Assembly (NCBI RefSeq): GCF_019297835.1
Contig: NZ_CP079203.1
Span: 3,600,001 to 3,664,000 of the forward strand
DNA: 64,000 nucleotides
Source: Sphingomonas sanguinis
Lineage (GTDB): Bacteria; Pseudomonadota; Alphaproteobacteria; Sphingomonadales; Sphingomonadaceae
Direction of reading: 5' to 3'
The position numbers and the translations under genes are program-made. The notes under the pieces are model-generated. The model made no database searches and was not told the origin of the DNA. It worked only from the letters and a program-made list of their open reading frames with translations. Below, piece by piece: positions 7,618 to 16,934 of the stretch (positions within the stretch are counted from its first letter, which is position 1; every line of letters starts with the position of its first letter).

Positions 7618-9978
7618 ATGGGGGATAAAGGGTTGAACGCCGAACCGCAGACGTTCCGGATTAGTACCGGGCTGAAGGACCTGATCGGCCAAGACCTGAT
7701 CACAGACGATTTCGTTGCGGTCTTCGAACTCGTCAAAAATTCGTTCGACGCTCACGCCAAGTCCGTGGTCATCACCTTCACCCCAGAGGAGATCACCATC
7801 GCCGATGATGGGAAGGGAATGAGCCGGGACGATATCCTCCAGAAGTGGCTGTTCGTCGCCTATTCGGCGAAGAGGGAGGGGGTCGAAGACCACGACTATC
7901 GCGGCAAGATCGGGCATCGCACGAGGCCCTACGCCGGCGCCAAGGGCGTCGGGCGCTTTTCGTGCGATCGGCTAGGTGCCGAACTTCAGCTGGTGAGCCG
8001 TTCCGAGGATGGTCCAGTGCAGGTTCTTGACGTGGACTGGCGCCGCTATGAAGTGGATGCGCAGAAGGAGTTCAACCAGGTCAAGGTGGATCTCGGCACG
8101 GCTGACCAATTTCCGGTCGCTGTCGAACGTCCGACTGGGCCGACAGGCACGATCCTGAGGGTCAAGCGTCTCCGCGCTGCCTGGAGCCGCGAAAAGCTAC
8201 AGCGCCTAAAGAGGGAACTCACAAAGCTCATAGATCCGTTCGCCGGCGGCCCAGAGTCATTCCGCATCGAGATCGTCGCCGCTGCGGAAATGGCTGCTGA
8301 CAAGGTGGACGAGGCCTGGAACAGTCAGAGACGTGAGGACCAGAGCGTCAGGCTGCTAGTGAACGGCCCGATCGAGAACCCGATGATCGAGGTGCTCCGG
8401 CAGCGTACCACCGTGATCCACGTCAAGGTTAGCGAGGACGGCGCATGGATTGAGTCCACGCTCGAAGACCGTGGTGACCTCGTCTACAGAATCAGGGAAC
8501 CCAACCCCTACGAGCTACTGCGGGAGACGGACCTGTCGGCGGACGTGTTCTTCCTCAACCACAGCGCAAAGATTGTCTTCGCGCATCGAATGGGGGTTCC
8601 CTCAGTCCAATTCGGGTCGATCTTCGTTTTTAGAAACGGCTTCCGCGTGTTCCCGATCGGAGCGGAAGACGACGACTTCTTCGGCCTAAACAGGCGAAAG
8701 CAGCAGGGGCAGCGGCGGTTCCTGGGAGGACGCGACCTCATCGGGCGGGTGGAGGTTCGAGGCATAGAGGGCTTCGACGAGGCGACCAGCCGGAGCCACG
8801 GTCTGATTGCGACGCCACACGTGGACCAGCTCATCACGTGCATCCGTGACAAGTGCGTCCGCCGCTTGGAGCGTTACGTCGTCGACATTTCTTGGAAGGA
8901 TACGTTCGACAAGGAGGTGGACGACACCTCGCGCATGAGGCGAGACGAGAGCAGCGCGCTGGTCTCGCAGCTCGTCTCACGGCTAGCAGCTGCCGAGGGG
9001 GTCGAGCTGCTCGATTATAGTCCGGATCTGGTCCGGATCGTCGACGAGAAGTCGCAGTCGTTCGAGACCTCGCTCAAGGCGCTCGAGTTGCTGGCCGATC
9101 GGACTGGCGACAAGGCGCTGCAGGAGCGGGTCGCGCAGGCGCGCGTGCGCATCAAAGCGCTGGAGGAGGCGGAGGCTGAGGCACGCGAGGCCGAACGGCG
9201 GGCGGAGAGCCGGGCGGCGGCGGCCGAGCACGCCGCGGCGGCCGCGACATTGCGATATGGACAGGAGAAGGAGCGGAACGCCTTCCTCGTGGCGGCCGGG
9301 TCGCTTGACCAGGACACGATCCTCAACCTCCATCACCAGATCATCATTCACGCGTCTGACGTGCAGCAGGGCGTCAAGCGCATGATGGGGCGCCTCAGGA
9401 ACGGCGCCGCTCCGACAAAGGACGACTGGGTCGGCTTCCTTGAGCAGGTGTCCTTTCGCAACAGCCAGATCCTCACGGCCGCGCGCTTTGCCACGAAGGG
9501 TGGCTACAAGCAGCAGTCCTCAGAAAGTGACGCCGACCTTTCAGTCTATATCCGCGACTACATCGAGACGATCTCCACCCTCTGGGCGCCCCGAGGCATA
9601 CGGGTTGCTGTTCAGGCAGACGGGAAGCGGGTTGTCCGCCGCTTCCGTCCGATCGAGGTCGGCATCGTTATCGACAACCTCGTCTCTAACGCGGCTAAGG
9701 CCGGAGCGACTGCGGTGGGTTTCATCCTGACGGCGACGAAAGGAGCGAAGCCGACGCTCGAGGTTGAGGTTGCCGACGACGGTGACGGCTGGCCGGACGC
9801 TTTTGATCCGCCGACGCAGGCCTTCGAGAAGGGGGTCACCACAACGGACGGCTCCGGTCTTGGCCTCTATCACGTCCGGCAGGTGGTCGAGGGTCTCGGG
9901 GGAACCATCGAGGTCGCAGACGAGCCGCTGTCGGACGAACTTGACGGAGCACACCTCACGATCAGGTTCCCGTCATGA
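7618..9978 (+). CDS. dual-GHKL protein: N-terminal Hsp90/MORC-like ATPase with C-terminal histidine-kinase core
   Basis: About 786 residues. An N-terminal GHKL ATPase is clear: ELVKNSFDAHA (N-box, 37-47), IADDGKGM (61-68) and AGAKGVGRFSCDRLG. A long middle region follows, then an Ala/Glu/Arg-rich coiled coil (EEAEAEAREAERRAESRAA). The C-terminal third is a second GHKL unit of histidine-kinase type: a DHp-like helix (LNLHHQIIIHASDVQQ), N-box IDNLVSNAAKAGA, G1 VADDGDG and G2 GSGLGLYHVRQV. Its stop overlaps the start of the receiver gene (ATGA). I infer a cytoplasmic sensor that signals to that receiver. ATG 7618 is chosen, but ATG 7570 and TTG 7633 are in frame and possible. Confidence 0.8.
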   Translation: MGDKGLNAEPQTFRISTGLKDLIGQDLITDDFVAVFELVKNSFDAHAKSVVITFTPEEITIADDGKGMSRDDILQKWLFVAYSAKREGVEDHDYRGKIGHRTRPYAGAKGVGRFSCDRLGAELQLVSRSEDGPVQVLDVDWRRYEVDAQKEFNQVKVDLGTADQFPVAVERPTGPTGTILRVKRLRAAWSREKLQRLKRELTKLIDPFAGGPESFRIEIVAAAEMAADKVDEAWNSQRREDQSVRLLVNGPIENPMIEVLRQRTTVIHVKVSEDGAWIESTLEDRGDLVYRIREPNPYELLRETDLSADVFFLNHSAKIVFAHRMGVPSVQFGSIFVFRNGFRVFPIGAEDDDFFGLNRRKQQGQRRFLGGRDLIGRVEVRGIEGFDEATSRSHGLIATPHVDQLITCIRDKCVRRLERYVVDISWKDTFDKEVDDTSRMRRDESSALVSQLVSRLAAAEGVELLDYSPDLVRIVDEKSQSFETSLKALELLADRTGDKALQERVAQARVRIKALEEAEAEAREAERRAESRAAAAEHAAAAATLRYGQEKERNAFLVAAGSLDQDTILNLHHQIIIHASDVQQGVKRMMGRLRNGAAPTKDDWVGFLEQVSFRNSQILTAARFATKGGYKQQSSESDADLSVYIRDYIETISTLWAPRGIRVAVQADGKRVVRRFRPIEVGIVIDNLVSNAAKAGATAVGFILTATKGAKPTLEVEVADDGDGWPDAFDPPTQAFEKGVTTTDGSGLGLYHVRQVVEGLGGTIEVADEPLSDELDGAHLTIRFPS

Positions 9979-10952
9979 AGCTGGTCTTCCAGTTGCTTGT
10001 CGTCGACGACAATCCGGACTCGATCAACAATTCCGTGGCTCGTCTGGCTGATCACTTAAATGTGAGGGGCTTCACCCTCGAGGTTAAGGTCGCCACGGGC
10101 GCGGAACTTTCACCCGCGAACCTTAAGGCGCTGGCGAAGCAGTTCGGCAAGGAGTTCAATCTGGTCGCCGTTGACTACAATTTGGGTCGACGGGACGTGG
10201 ACGGTGCAAGGGCCGCTCAGCTGCTTCGAGCCCGCATGCGCTTCACGGATATGATCTTCTATTCGTCCGACCCAGGCGTGAGACTGTTCGACGAGTTAGC
10301 AAAGCAAAGCGTGGCCGGCGTGTTCGTCTCGTCACGCGACGACCTAGACGAGAATCTCATCGGGCTTGCGGACACCGTCATCGGCAAGGCCGTCGACCTG
10401 AATCATATGCGAGGGATCGCGATGGCAGAGGTAGCGGACATGGACACAATGATGGAAAGCGTGCTGGAAAAGATTTTCTCTTGCCCAGATCCGGCCGTCG
10501 CCGAGAAGGCACAGCGGACTCTTGAAAAGTTGCTGGAGGGGGGCAGAAAGGGACTGGAGAAACTCGACGAGATGGTCCGGGCTGGAGACGTACTGGCCAT
10601 CCTGCCGAACACGGAGGTCTTCGGCTCAGGCAAGCGCTATCAGGCGATCAACAGGGTGGTCGCTGTGCTTAAGGAAAAGCCGGATAGGGCACTTCAGACC
10701 TTCAAGAGCTTCGAAGGGGACATCATCGCTGCGCGTAATACCCTGGCGCATGCCAAGGCGGACGTGAAGGATGACGGAACCGTGACCCTGCGGTCCGCCA
10801 AACGCGGCGCGGAACCAGTCGTCATCGATGATGACTGGATGGCTGCGTTCCGAGGGAAGCTACGCGTCCAGCGGCAGGCGCTCGGCGAGATCTGCGTAGC
10901 GCTCGAGCGGCACGCGGCCGAATTCGTCTCCGAGGAGGCGCGCAAGACCTAG
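9975..10952 (+). CDS. receiver-domain protein with HEPN-like C-terminal domain
   Basis: 325 residues, translationally coupled to the upstream ATPase-kinase (ATGA overlap). Residues 5-125 look like a response-regulator receiver: acidic pair D11-D12, putative phospho-acceptor D67 (LVAVDYNLG), and YSSD where the conserved Ser/Thr lies. The usual conserved Lys is absent (GVFVSSRDD). The rest is all-helical and holds RNTLAH (R254 to H259), which fits the RX4-6H motif of HEPN ribonucleases. I infer a kinase-controlled effector, perhaps an RNase. No DNA-binding output domain is seen. Its 3' end overlaps the convergent methyltransferase gene by 93 bp. Confidence 0.7.
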   Translation: MKLVFQLLVVDDNPDSINNSVARLADHLNVRGFTLEVKVATGAELSPANLKALAKQFGKEFNLVAVDYNLGRRDVDGARAAQLLRARMRFTDMIFYSSDPGVRLFDELAKQSVAGVFVSSRDDLDENLIGLADTVIGKAVDLNHMRGIAMAEVADMDTMMESVLEKIFSCPDPAVAEKAQRTLEKLLEGGRKGLEKLDEMVRAGDVLAILPNTEVFGSGKRYQAINRVVAVLKEKPDRALQTFKSFEGDIIAARNTLAHAKADVKDDGTVTLRSAKRGAEPVVIDDDWMAAFRGKLRVQRQALGEICVALERHAAEFVSEEARKT

Positions 10953-12221
10953 GCCGATCTGCTCGGCGAGCAGCGGCGGGACGGCGTTCGCGACCTGGGT
11001 GAAGCGCGGCACTTCCTTGGCTCGCCGCTCACCGCCGGTTGTGTACTTCCCTTTAAACGCAAACCAATCCGGAAACGACTGGAGGCGCGCGTTTTCCCGC
11101 ACCGTGAGAGTACGTGGCTCCGAGTAGTGGAGCAGGTCGTCCGGCAGGCTAGTGATCGTGGGTGCGGGAGCGAGCGGATCAAGTACCCGGATGGCCATCT
11201 TTTTCAATCCGTGTAAGCGGCGCGTCTCCGGTGAGATGCTGACGTTGAGGCGGCCCTCCTCGTTCGCGCTCCTGATAATCGCGGCGAAGCGTTCCCTAAT
11301 GTCGGACCGATGCCGGGCGAGCCGCGTGTCGCCCGGACGTCCATCGTGTCCGTCGCGCATCGCGATCTGAAACTCGCTACGAGGCCCTGAGTAAGAGATC
11401 GCCTCAAAGCCCTTGCAATCAGGGCACGGGATTGTTCCGTTCGGACCCACTTCGAGGTCGCTGATGGCGTCCCATGTGGTCGGCCGGCGCGGCAGCTTAC
11501 GAACGGTCAGAAACGCGTCGCGCGAAGCTGCCAGATCTTCAAAGAAGCGGGCGACCCGTTCGGGATCGCCGGTTCCGCGGCGAAGTCCGACCAGGAAGAA
11601 CCGAGCTCTGGACTGCGGCACGCCGAAGTCGCTTGCCCGAATGATTGCGCTAGCTGTGAGGTAGTCGGGATCCAACCGGTCCTTCAGCGTGTCTGCGAAG
11701 TTCCCGATTCCCTCCGACCGATTCGGATCGAAGCCGCTGGTAAACCCGCGAACATTCTCGAGGAGTACCACCTTCGGACGCAAGACACGGACGAGTTCTA
11801 GATAGGCTTCAAAGAGTCGGTTTCTCGGGTCCTCTGGACGCCTTCGACCCGCGTGCGAGAAGCCCTGACACGGCGGTCCGCCCGCAAGCAGGTCTACGGA
11901 ATCGGCGAGGCCGGCAAGCACGTCGGCCCTGCTCTCCAGCAGCTCCGAGATGTTCCAGGCCTTGTGCTCGATGTCCTCTGGCCAGTCATAAGAGAGTGGC
12001 CCATCACCGACGGGAAAGTTTGCTGAGAGCGTCTCGAACGCAAAAGGGTCCTTCTCGATCGCAAACAGGCCGCGCCAACCGGCCCGCTTCAGGCCGAGGC
12101 TGAGTCCACCGCAGCCGGCGAAGACGTCGATGAACGAAGGGCGCGTGGTCGCGCCGACGTCCGTCCTTGTCCGAGATCCATCGCCGACCGACACTTCATT
12201 CCCCCAAGCGGCCATGATCAT
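10860..12221 (-). CDS. DNA (cytosine-5)-methyltransferase
   Basis: 453 residues with the ordered motifs of C5 methylases: motif I FIDVFAGCGGLSLGL (30-44), motif IV GGPPCQGFS with catalytic C118, motif VI ENV (155-157), motif VIII QSRARFFLVG, motif IX TVRENARLQSFPD and motif X VANAVPP. The target recognition region includes a CPDC pair. It transfers methyl groups from S-adenosylmethionine to cytosine in DNA. No restriction endonuclease gene is adjacent; instead it converges on the ATPase-kinase/receiver pair. ATG 12219-12221 and ATG 12213-12215 are both possible starts; neither has a strong ribosome site. Confidence 0.92.
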   Translation of the reverse strand: MIMAAWGNEVSVGDGSRTRTDVGATTRPSFIDVFAGCGGLSLGLKRAGWRGLFAIEKDPFAFETLSANFPVGDGPLSYDWPEDIEHKAWNISELLESRADVLAGLADSVDLLAGGPPCQGFSHAGRRRPEDPRNRLFEAYLELVRVLRPKVVLLENVRGFTSGFDPNRSEGIGNFADTLKDRLDPDYLTASAIIRASDFGVPQSRARFFLVGLRRGTGDPERVARFFEDLAASRDAFLTVRKLPRRPTTWDAISDLEVGPNGTIPCPDCKGFEAISYSGPRSEFQIAMRDGHDGRPGDTRLARHRSDIRERFAAIIRSANEEGRLNVSISPETRRLHGLKKMAIRVLDPLAPAPTITSLPDDLLHYSEPRTLTVRENARLQSFPDWFAFKGKYTTGGERRAKEVPRFTQVANAVPPLLAEQIGLGLARLLGDEFGRVPLERYADLAERLPLDA

Positions 12222-12840
12222 AGTGTTTCACGTTCCAGGCTGTTGCGCCAGGCAAAGTTTAGCGGCCACGTCAACGGCATTGCGCGGTTAGCGCGACGGC
12301 GCGGCCCCGACAAGGCGGTGACTGGCGCGCCGGTGATGTGCGCCGTTCACCCCCCCCCACCGCAGTGCTATTTCTGCACACCGTCGAGACGCGGCTCGAC
12401 GTAGTCGCAGGGCCTTGACCTCGATGATTGCGCGCTCGCGCCTATCGGCGCTGTCCCTTATTGTCGACATCAGAAGGGAGCCGAGCAACTCCGGTTCGGA
12501 GGCTAGTGCGAATATTTCTTTCTCGCCAACGAAGAAGAGCCGCCGATGCATTTTGATCGTCGCCTTGTCATGCTTGACGGTGAGGAAGGTCAGACTGCTT
12601 ACTGGCAAAGCCGGACCGACATCAGCATCGATCGACAGAATGGATGAGTCAACAAAACCGAACGAATGGCATAAGTTGGGGATCCGCCTTGACGGTCTGA
12701 ACGACTACAATTGGGTCCGCCGACATCGGGTATCGCAGCCCATCGAAAACTTAGGTCAAACGCTCGCTGCGACGATCGCACCCTGCCGTGGCCTTGCTTC
12801 ATCGTGCTGGCCTAGTAAGATCACCGCTTAAAAATTTGAG
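12222..12840. other. intergenic region between methyltransferase and STAND NTPase
   Basis: This 619-bp gap holds 58-bp repeat copy A (12660-12717). A minus-strand open frame at 12288-12608 starts only with TTG and has no recognisable domain, so I do not call it. A tract of ten C residues lies at about 12350. Confidence 0.5.
12660..12717 (+). repeat. 58-bp dispersed repeat, copy A
   Basis: Begins GAACGAATGGC and ends TTGGGTC, exactly 58 bp. Half-sites GAATGGC (12664) and GAACGAC (12699) are 35 bp apart. It lies upstream of the STAND NTPase gene. Confidence 0.75.
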
Positions 12841-15393
12841 GTGCTTGTGACGGAACTTCTCGAGGATGTGATAGACCGTGGCCGCCTGCCCCCGGATACG
12901 ACTGCTATCTTGCCATACGTGACGGAGCCTGACGGGCATTTCCTCTCACGCGAGGGCCCGCTGTGGGATTTTAAGGGGGGGTGGCCGACGTCCTATTCGG
13001 ATTCCTATTTTCACGGCCTATGCCGCCTCATCTGCGCATTTGCCAACACCAACGGCGGCTTGGTGGTGTTCGGCGTTGATGACAAGGCTAGAACAGGCGC
13101 AAGGGCGCGGCTCGTCGTTGACATAGATAGATTTGCGCAGGCGTTCGCGCAGCTCGTTGGCAGCGAATTAAAAGTCGATTTCAAGCATTACGAATCGCCG
13201 AGTATGGGGCATTTCGCCGTCATGCTCATTCCGCCGCTTGATGTAAGCCAGCTGCCAATCCGCTTCAAAGGCGAGAGCCGTTTCTATCCCAGTGGTACTA
13301 TCTGGGTACGACAGGGGCATCAGGTCGTCACTGCAGAACCTAGGCATGTCGCGCAGCTCTATTGCCGCACTGCAAGGGACGACAACGATGAGCCAGAGGA
13401 AATTGACGGCGCTCTGCCACCCAGTCCGGCCACCATCCGTCAATTCGTAGGCCGCATCGCTACCATCGACCGGTTGTTTGATTGGCTCAAAACATCAGAC
13501 CAGCCAAGAAATTTTCTTCACGGTAAAGGCGGTTCTGGCAAGTCCACTATTGCCTTCCAAGTTGCCAAAGTTCTTCGCGATTCTGGAGCTGGTTTTCTAA
13601 TAGAAGGCGAAGAGCCGCTCGAGAAGGTCATGTTCTTGACTGGAAAAGAGCGAGAGTTAGACCCTGGGACTCAGGCACAGAAGGGGGTTGTGTATACCGA
13701 TTTCAAGGACGAGCGCACCCTTTACGAAGCTATATTAACCGAGGGTGGCTCAGATTTTGATAATCTCGATGATCTTTCTATGATTGATCTCAAAAATGAG
13801 GTTGCAAACTTCTTTCACCGCACGTCATCTTTTATTGTCATAGACGATATTGATACGCTTACTACAAAGGGTCTAGAGGCCGGCTTCGAGTTTCTTATAG
13901 GAGCACTTTACAAAGCTCGCAAAAGATCGCGTATATTATACACTCTCCGCAATGCGCCATCTCAAGCACTGTCGAACTCCATAGACGTGCCAGGCTTAAA
14001 CGATGCCGAGTACTTGGAATTTGTTAATTTGGCGAGCGCCCAATTTGGGGTAGATCCACCAAGTGGAAAGTGTCGCGACGAGGAATTGAGTTCCATATCA
14101 GAGCGTCGGCCACTCGTGATTGAGTCTGTAATTGCACTTAGGCGGCGCACTGATAGCTATGAACGCGCCTTGGAGCTATTCAAGAGCGGCGGTGGTGATG
14201 ATGTCCGCGGTTACGTGTTCCGGCGAGAGTGGGACTCGATTTCGCCCGCCTCCAGAGGTCGGGAACTTCTTGCACTGCTTGCGCTTTACAAAGGTAAAAT
14301 ATCTTACGAAGATATTATCGCTTTAATGTATGATAATGCAGCTATTGTACCAGACGCAATGGCTGAGGTTCAAGAAATGTTTTTGCAAGTTGAGCGTGAG
14401 GGTGAACGGTCCCTTTATCGCTTAAACGAGCTAACGCGAGCCTTTGTTTTGGAGGCGTCAACAGAATTAAATAATTATTCTGCTTTAAAGACGCGAGTCT
14501 CCAAGTTCGTGACAAACATTTACGCTGACTCACCTGAATTGCGCCGTCTTCTAGGCAGGGTGGAGCGACTGTTAGCGCAATCCACAAACGAGTCCGACCA
14601 TCAAGCCGCACAGTTGGCGTGGGTGGCGTTGATGCAGGCAAAAAGTGATGCATTGATTCGGGAGGATCCGCGATTTATGGCTGCTTGCGGCTATGCAGCC
14701 CTTCACGTTGAGCCGCCTAACATTGCGGACGCGCGGGAGTACTTCCAAAATAGCTTTGCCATGCGGCATGGTCCGGACGTTCAATACGTTCGCGCTTGGT
14801 TTTTGGCCGAGCAGAAGCTTGACGGTGCGGACCACTATACCTCACTAATATACAAGCTTGTAGATAGCGCTCGAGAATACGATGACGGCACGCGTTTAGA
14901 GTTTTTATCTCGGCGAGCCACATCTCTGTACCATATTGCCCAAAGCGGTTTCTACTCTGACCCAGAGAAATCTCTCAACAGACTATTGGAAGCAATTCGC
15001 TTAAATGCAAAAGGCTATCTTCTTACCTCATCAGATAATACTAAGCAAGCTTATATGTTTGAGAGGCATTTCACTACTTCAGCGTTCGTGCTGAAAAACT
15101 ACTTGATTAAGGCTGGGCGGTTTGACGATCTCGTCACTCATCTGGCTGACCTTACCAAGCTACCTGGAGCTAAGCTCGATCCTCTATTGGAGCCGGTTCG
15201 AGAGGTGGCAGCGGCAGCAATATCTTATAGTTCGCCGGCGCAGGCTCAGCGTGCGGCTGGTCGCATGCTGCACCTAGGTCAGGTTTTGCGTGTAGCCGAC
15301 TGTTGGCTTGATAGAGCCGTTCGAGACCAATGTGTGGCGTTCTGCTTTGAGGCTGCCGGAGTCTTGAATAAAAAGAAAGCTGGTCGCCTATAA
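12841..15393 (+). CDS. AlbA_2 (Schlafen-like) domain STAND NTPase, candidate anti-phage protein
   Basis: 850 residues. The N-terminal 170 residues form an AlbA_2/Schlafen-like putative DNA-binding domain (LWDFKGGW; LICAFANTNGGLVVFGVDD). A STAND/NB-ARC-type NTPase follows: Walker A HGKGGSGKST (about 226-235) and Walker B FIVIDDID (about 331-338). The C-terminal 400 residues are helical and TPR-like, fit for sensing. Known STAND NTPases of this build often act in defence or programmed death. Codon use is markedly more AT-rich than neighbours, a sign of transfer. GTG 12841 is annotated; GTG 12847 has the better-placed GAGG. It stands alone between repeat copies A and B. Confidence 0.82.
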   Translation: MLVTELLEDVIDRGRLPPDTTAILPYVTEPDGHFLSREGPLWDFKGGWPTSYSDSYFHGLCRLICAFANTNGGLVVFGVDDKARTGARARLVVDIDRFAQAFAQLVGSELKVDFKHYESPSMGHFAVMLIPPLDVSQLPIRFKGESRFYPSGTIWVRQGHQVVTAEPRHVAQLYCRTARDDNDEPEEIDGALPPSPATIRQFVGRIATIDRLFDWLKTSDQPRNFLHGKGGSGKSTIAFQVAKVLRDSGAGFLIEGEEPLEKVMFLTGKERELDPGTQAQKGVVYTDFKDERTLYEAILTEGGSDFDNLDDLSMIDLKNEVANFFHRTSSFIVIDDIDTLTTKGLEAGFEFLIGALYKARKRSRILYTLRNAPSQALSNSIDVPGLNDAEYLEFVNLASAQFGVDPPSGKCRDEELSSISERRPLVIESVIALRRRTDSYERALELFKSGGGDDVRGYVFRREWDSISPASRGRELLALLALYKGKISYEDIIALMYDNAAIVPDAMAEVQEMFLQVEREGERSLYRLNELTRAFVLEASTELNNYSALKTRVSKFVTNIYADSPELRRLLGRVERLLAQSTNESDHQAAQLAWVALMQAKSDALIREDPRFMAACGYAALHVEPPNIADAREYFQNSFAMRHGPDVQYVRAWFLAEQKLDGADHYTSLIYKLVDSAREYDDGTRLEFLSRRATSLYHIAQSGFYSDPEKSLNRLLEAIRLNAKGYLLTSSDNTKQAYMFERHFTTSAFVLKNYLIKAGRFDDLVTHLADLTKLPGAKLDPLLEPVREVAAAAISYSSPAQAQRAAGRMLHLGQVLRVADCWLDRAVRDQCVAFCFEAAGVLNKKKAGRL

Positions 15394-16010
15394 TATAATC
15401 GATAAATCAATATGAATATCAATCATTATGAATATCTATAAAATCTCTAGACAAGAGTATCACGCTAAGGTGGATATAATGCGCAAATCATCAAGCAGCA
15501 GTAGTTGAGGATAGGAAACGCATGTGCAAATGCCGTAAACTCGACTTTATTGGCGGCAGGGTGTAGTGGCTTTGGGTCACTTGCGGGCGTGCGGGACACT
15601 TGAAATGGTCCCGTCATGCTCGTCGGGATAATGCTTTCAATAACTCTGATTGCCTAGAATGCAACATAATGCTGCCAATGTGTTGTGATGGAGTGGAACG
15701 ATTGCCGAAGCGGCCACCTGATATGGGGCTTTTGGCGCTGCCAAATGCACTGATGGCCCTCTTGGCGATGATTGAGTTCTGCTCACCGGTCTCACTCACT
15801 ATTGGCTACCGTTTCGCTTCCTACCCATGCCCGACGTTTATCCGGCCAGCGCGACTTTCGATAATGCACCGTATCCAATATGAACGATTGGCAGATGAGG
15901 GGGCGCTGAAGAGTGCCCTTTAATGACCGCAACTGGGTCTTCGTGAGGCGAAGCCGCCAGCTGGCCTTGCGACGCGGTCAGGTGAAGGTGCCCTGGCTCG
16001 TCGGATCCAG
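15394..16010. other. intergenic region downstream of STAND NTPase
   Basis: A 617-bp gap. The first 130 bp are AT-rich (ATATAATCGATAAATC and similar). Repeat copy B lies at 15882-15939. The only long open frame (15600-15923) has no domain character and runs through the repeat, so no gene is called. Confidence 0.5.
15882..15939 (+). repeat. 58-bp dispersed repeat, copy B
   Basis: GAACGATTGGCAG at the start and GACCGCAACTGGGTC at the end, 58 bp. The second half-site begins at 15921, 35 bp after the first. Preceded by TCCAATAT, as is copy K. Confidence 0.78.
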
Positions 16011-16934
16011 TCACTCCTCGGCGGTGATGGCCCTGACGAACTGACGTGGCGATTGGCCCAGCACGCGTTTGAAGGCCGCGCCAAAGGCGCTCTCCGACTC
16101 GTAACCCACCATTGGTGCCAACGCCGCAAGCGTCATTTGCCCCTGCGCCAGCCGGTCGGCGGCCAGCATCATGCGCCATCTGGTTAGATATTCCAGCGGC
16201 GTCTCGCCGAGCGTTTCCTTGAAGCGTGCCGCGAAGCTTGACCGCGACATGCCGGCAGTTTTGGCGAGGTCTGCAAGCCTCCAGGGTCTCGCCGGATCGG
16301 CATGCATCGCGGAGAGTGCAGCGCGCATGCGCAAGTCATCCAGCGCTGCCAGCCAGCCCCGCGCTTGTGCCGACTGGTCAGCCAGGTGCAGGCGAAGTGC
16401 TTCGACCAGCAATGTCTGGGCGAGATGCCCAGCAATCAACGCGCTGCCAAGTTGGGGTTCTCTCAATTCCTGCATGAGCCGTCCGATCAGCACTCCGAGC
16501 GTGGCCCGACTTGCCCCCGATCGGATGTGGACGGCCGCTGGTAACACGTCGAGTAGCAGCTCGACATGTCGGCCCTCGAAATCGAAGAAACCACCGATGC
16601 CAAAGCAATCGCCGCCCCCATTGATGGTGCCCGTCGTTCCCACGGGAAAACTGGGGAAGAACTGGAAGGCATCGATGGGCTCTGCCGTAGCGGACGTATA
16701 TAGCCTGAATGCTGAGCGGCCAGGCAGGAGCATAACGTCACCCGGACCAAGCCTTACCGGGTCGCCGCCCGCGTCGAGCAGCATCCAGCAGGTGCCGGAC
16801 TCGATCGCATAGGCCTTGATCCCCGCACTGGCCGGGAACTGCAATTGCCAGCTTCCGCCCGCGTTGAGACCACGAAATCCGAAGCTTGCAGGCTTGAGCA
16901 GCCTCAGAACGTCCGACAAGGGATCCATCGTCAT
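16011..16934 (-). CDS. AraC family transcriptional regulator with N-terminal cupin domain
   Basis: 307 residues. The N-terminal half is a cupin of the AraC_binding_2/cupin_6 type (GIKAYAIESGTCWMLL; LGPGDVMLLPG). The C-terminal 100 residues hold two helix-turn-helix units: WRLADLAKTAGMSRSSFAARFKE and LAALAPMVGYESESAFGAAFKRV, ending in the usual G-SPRQFVR. It binds DNA as a transcription factor. It is divergent from the DUF2306 membrane protein 176 bp away, the likeliest target by position. I start at ATG 16932-16934 (MTMDPLSDVL); ATG 16926-16928 is also possible. Confidence 0.88.
   Translation of the reverse strand: MTMDPLSDVLRLLKPASFGFRGLNAGGSWQLQFPASAGIKAYAIESGTCWMLLDAGGDPVRLGPGDVMLLPGRSAFRLYTSATAEPIDAFQFFPSFPVGTTGTINGGGDCFGIGGFFDFEGRHVELLLDVLPAAVHIRSGASRATLGVLIGRLMQELREPQLGSALIAGHLAQTLLVEALRLHLADQSAQARGWLAALDDLRMRAALSAMHADPARPWRLADLAKTAGMSRSSFAARFKETLGETPLEYLTRWRMMLAADRLAQGQMTLAALAPMVGYESESAFGAAFKRVLGQSPRQFVRAITAEE

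Noticed and set aside
12288..12608. Possible minus-strand gene of 106 codons in the gap before the STAND NTPase
   Set aside because: TTG start only, no ribosome site, no domain, Arg-rich end typical of shadow frames; coding could not be supported.
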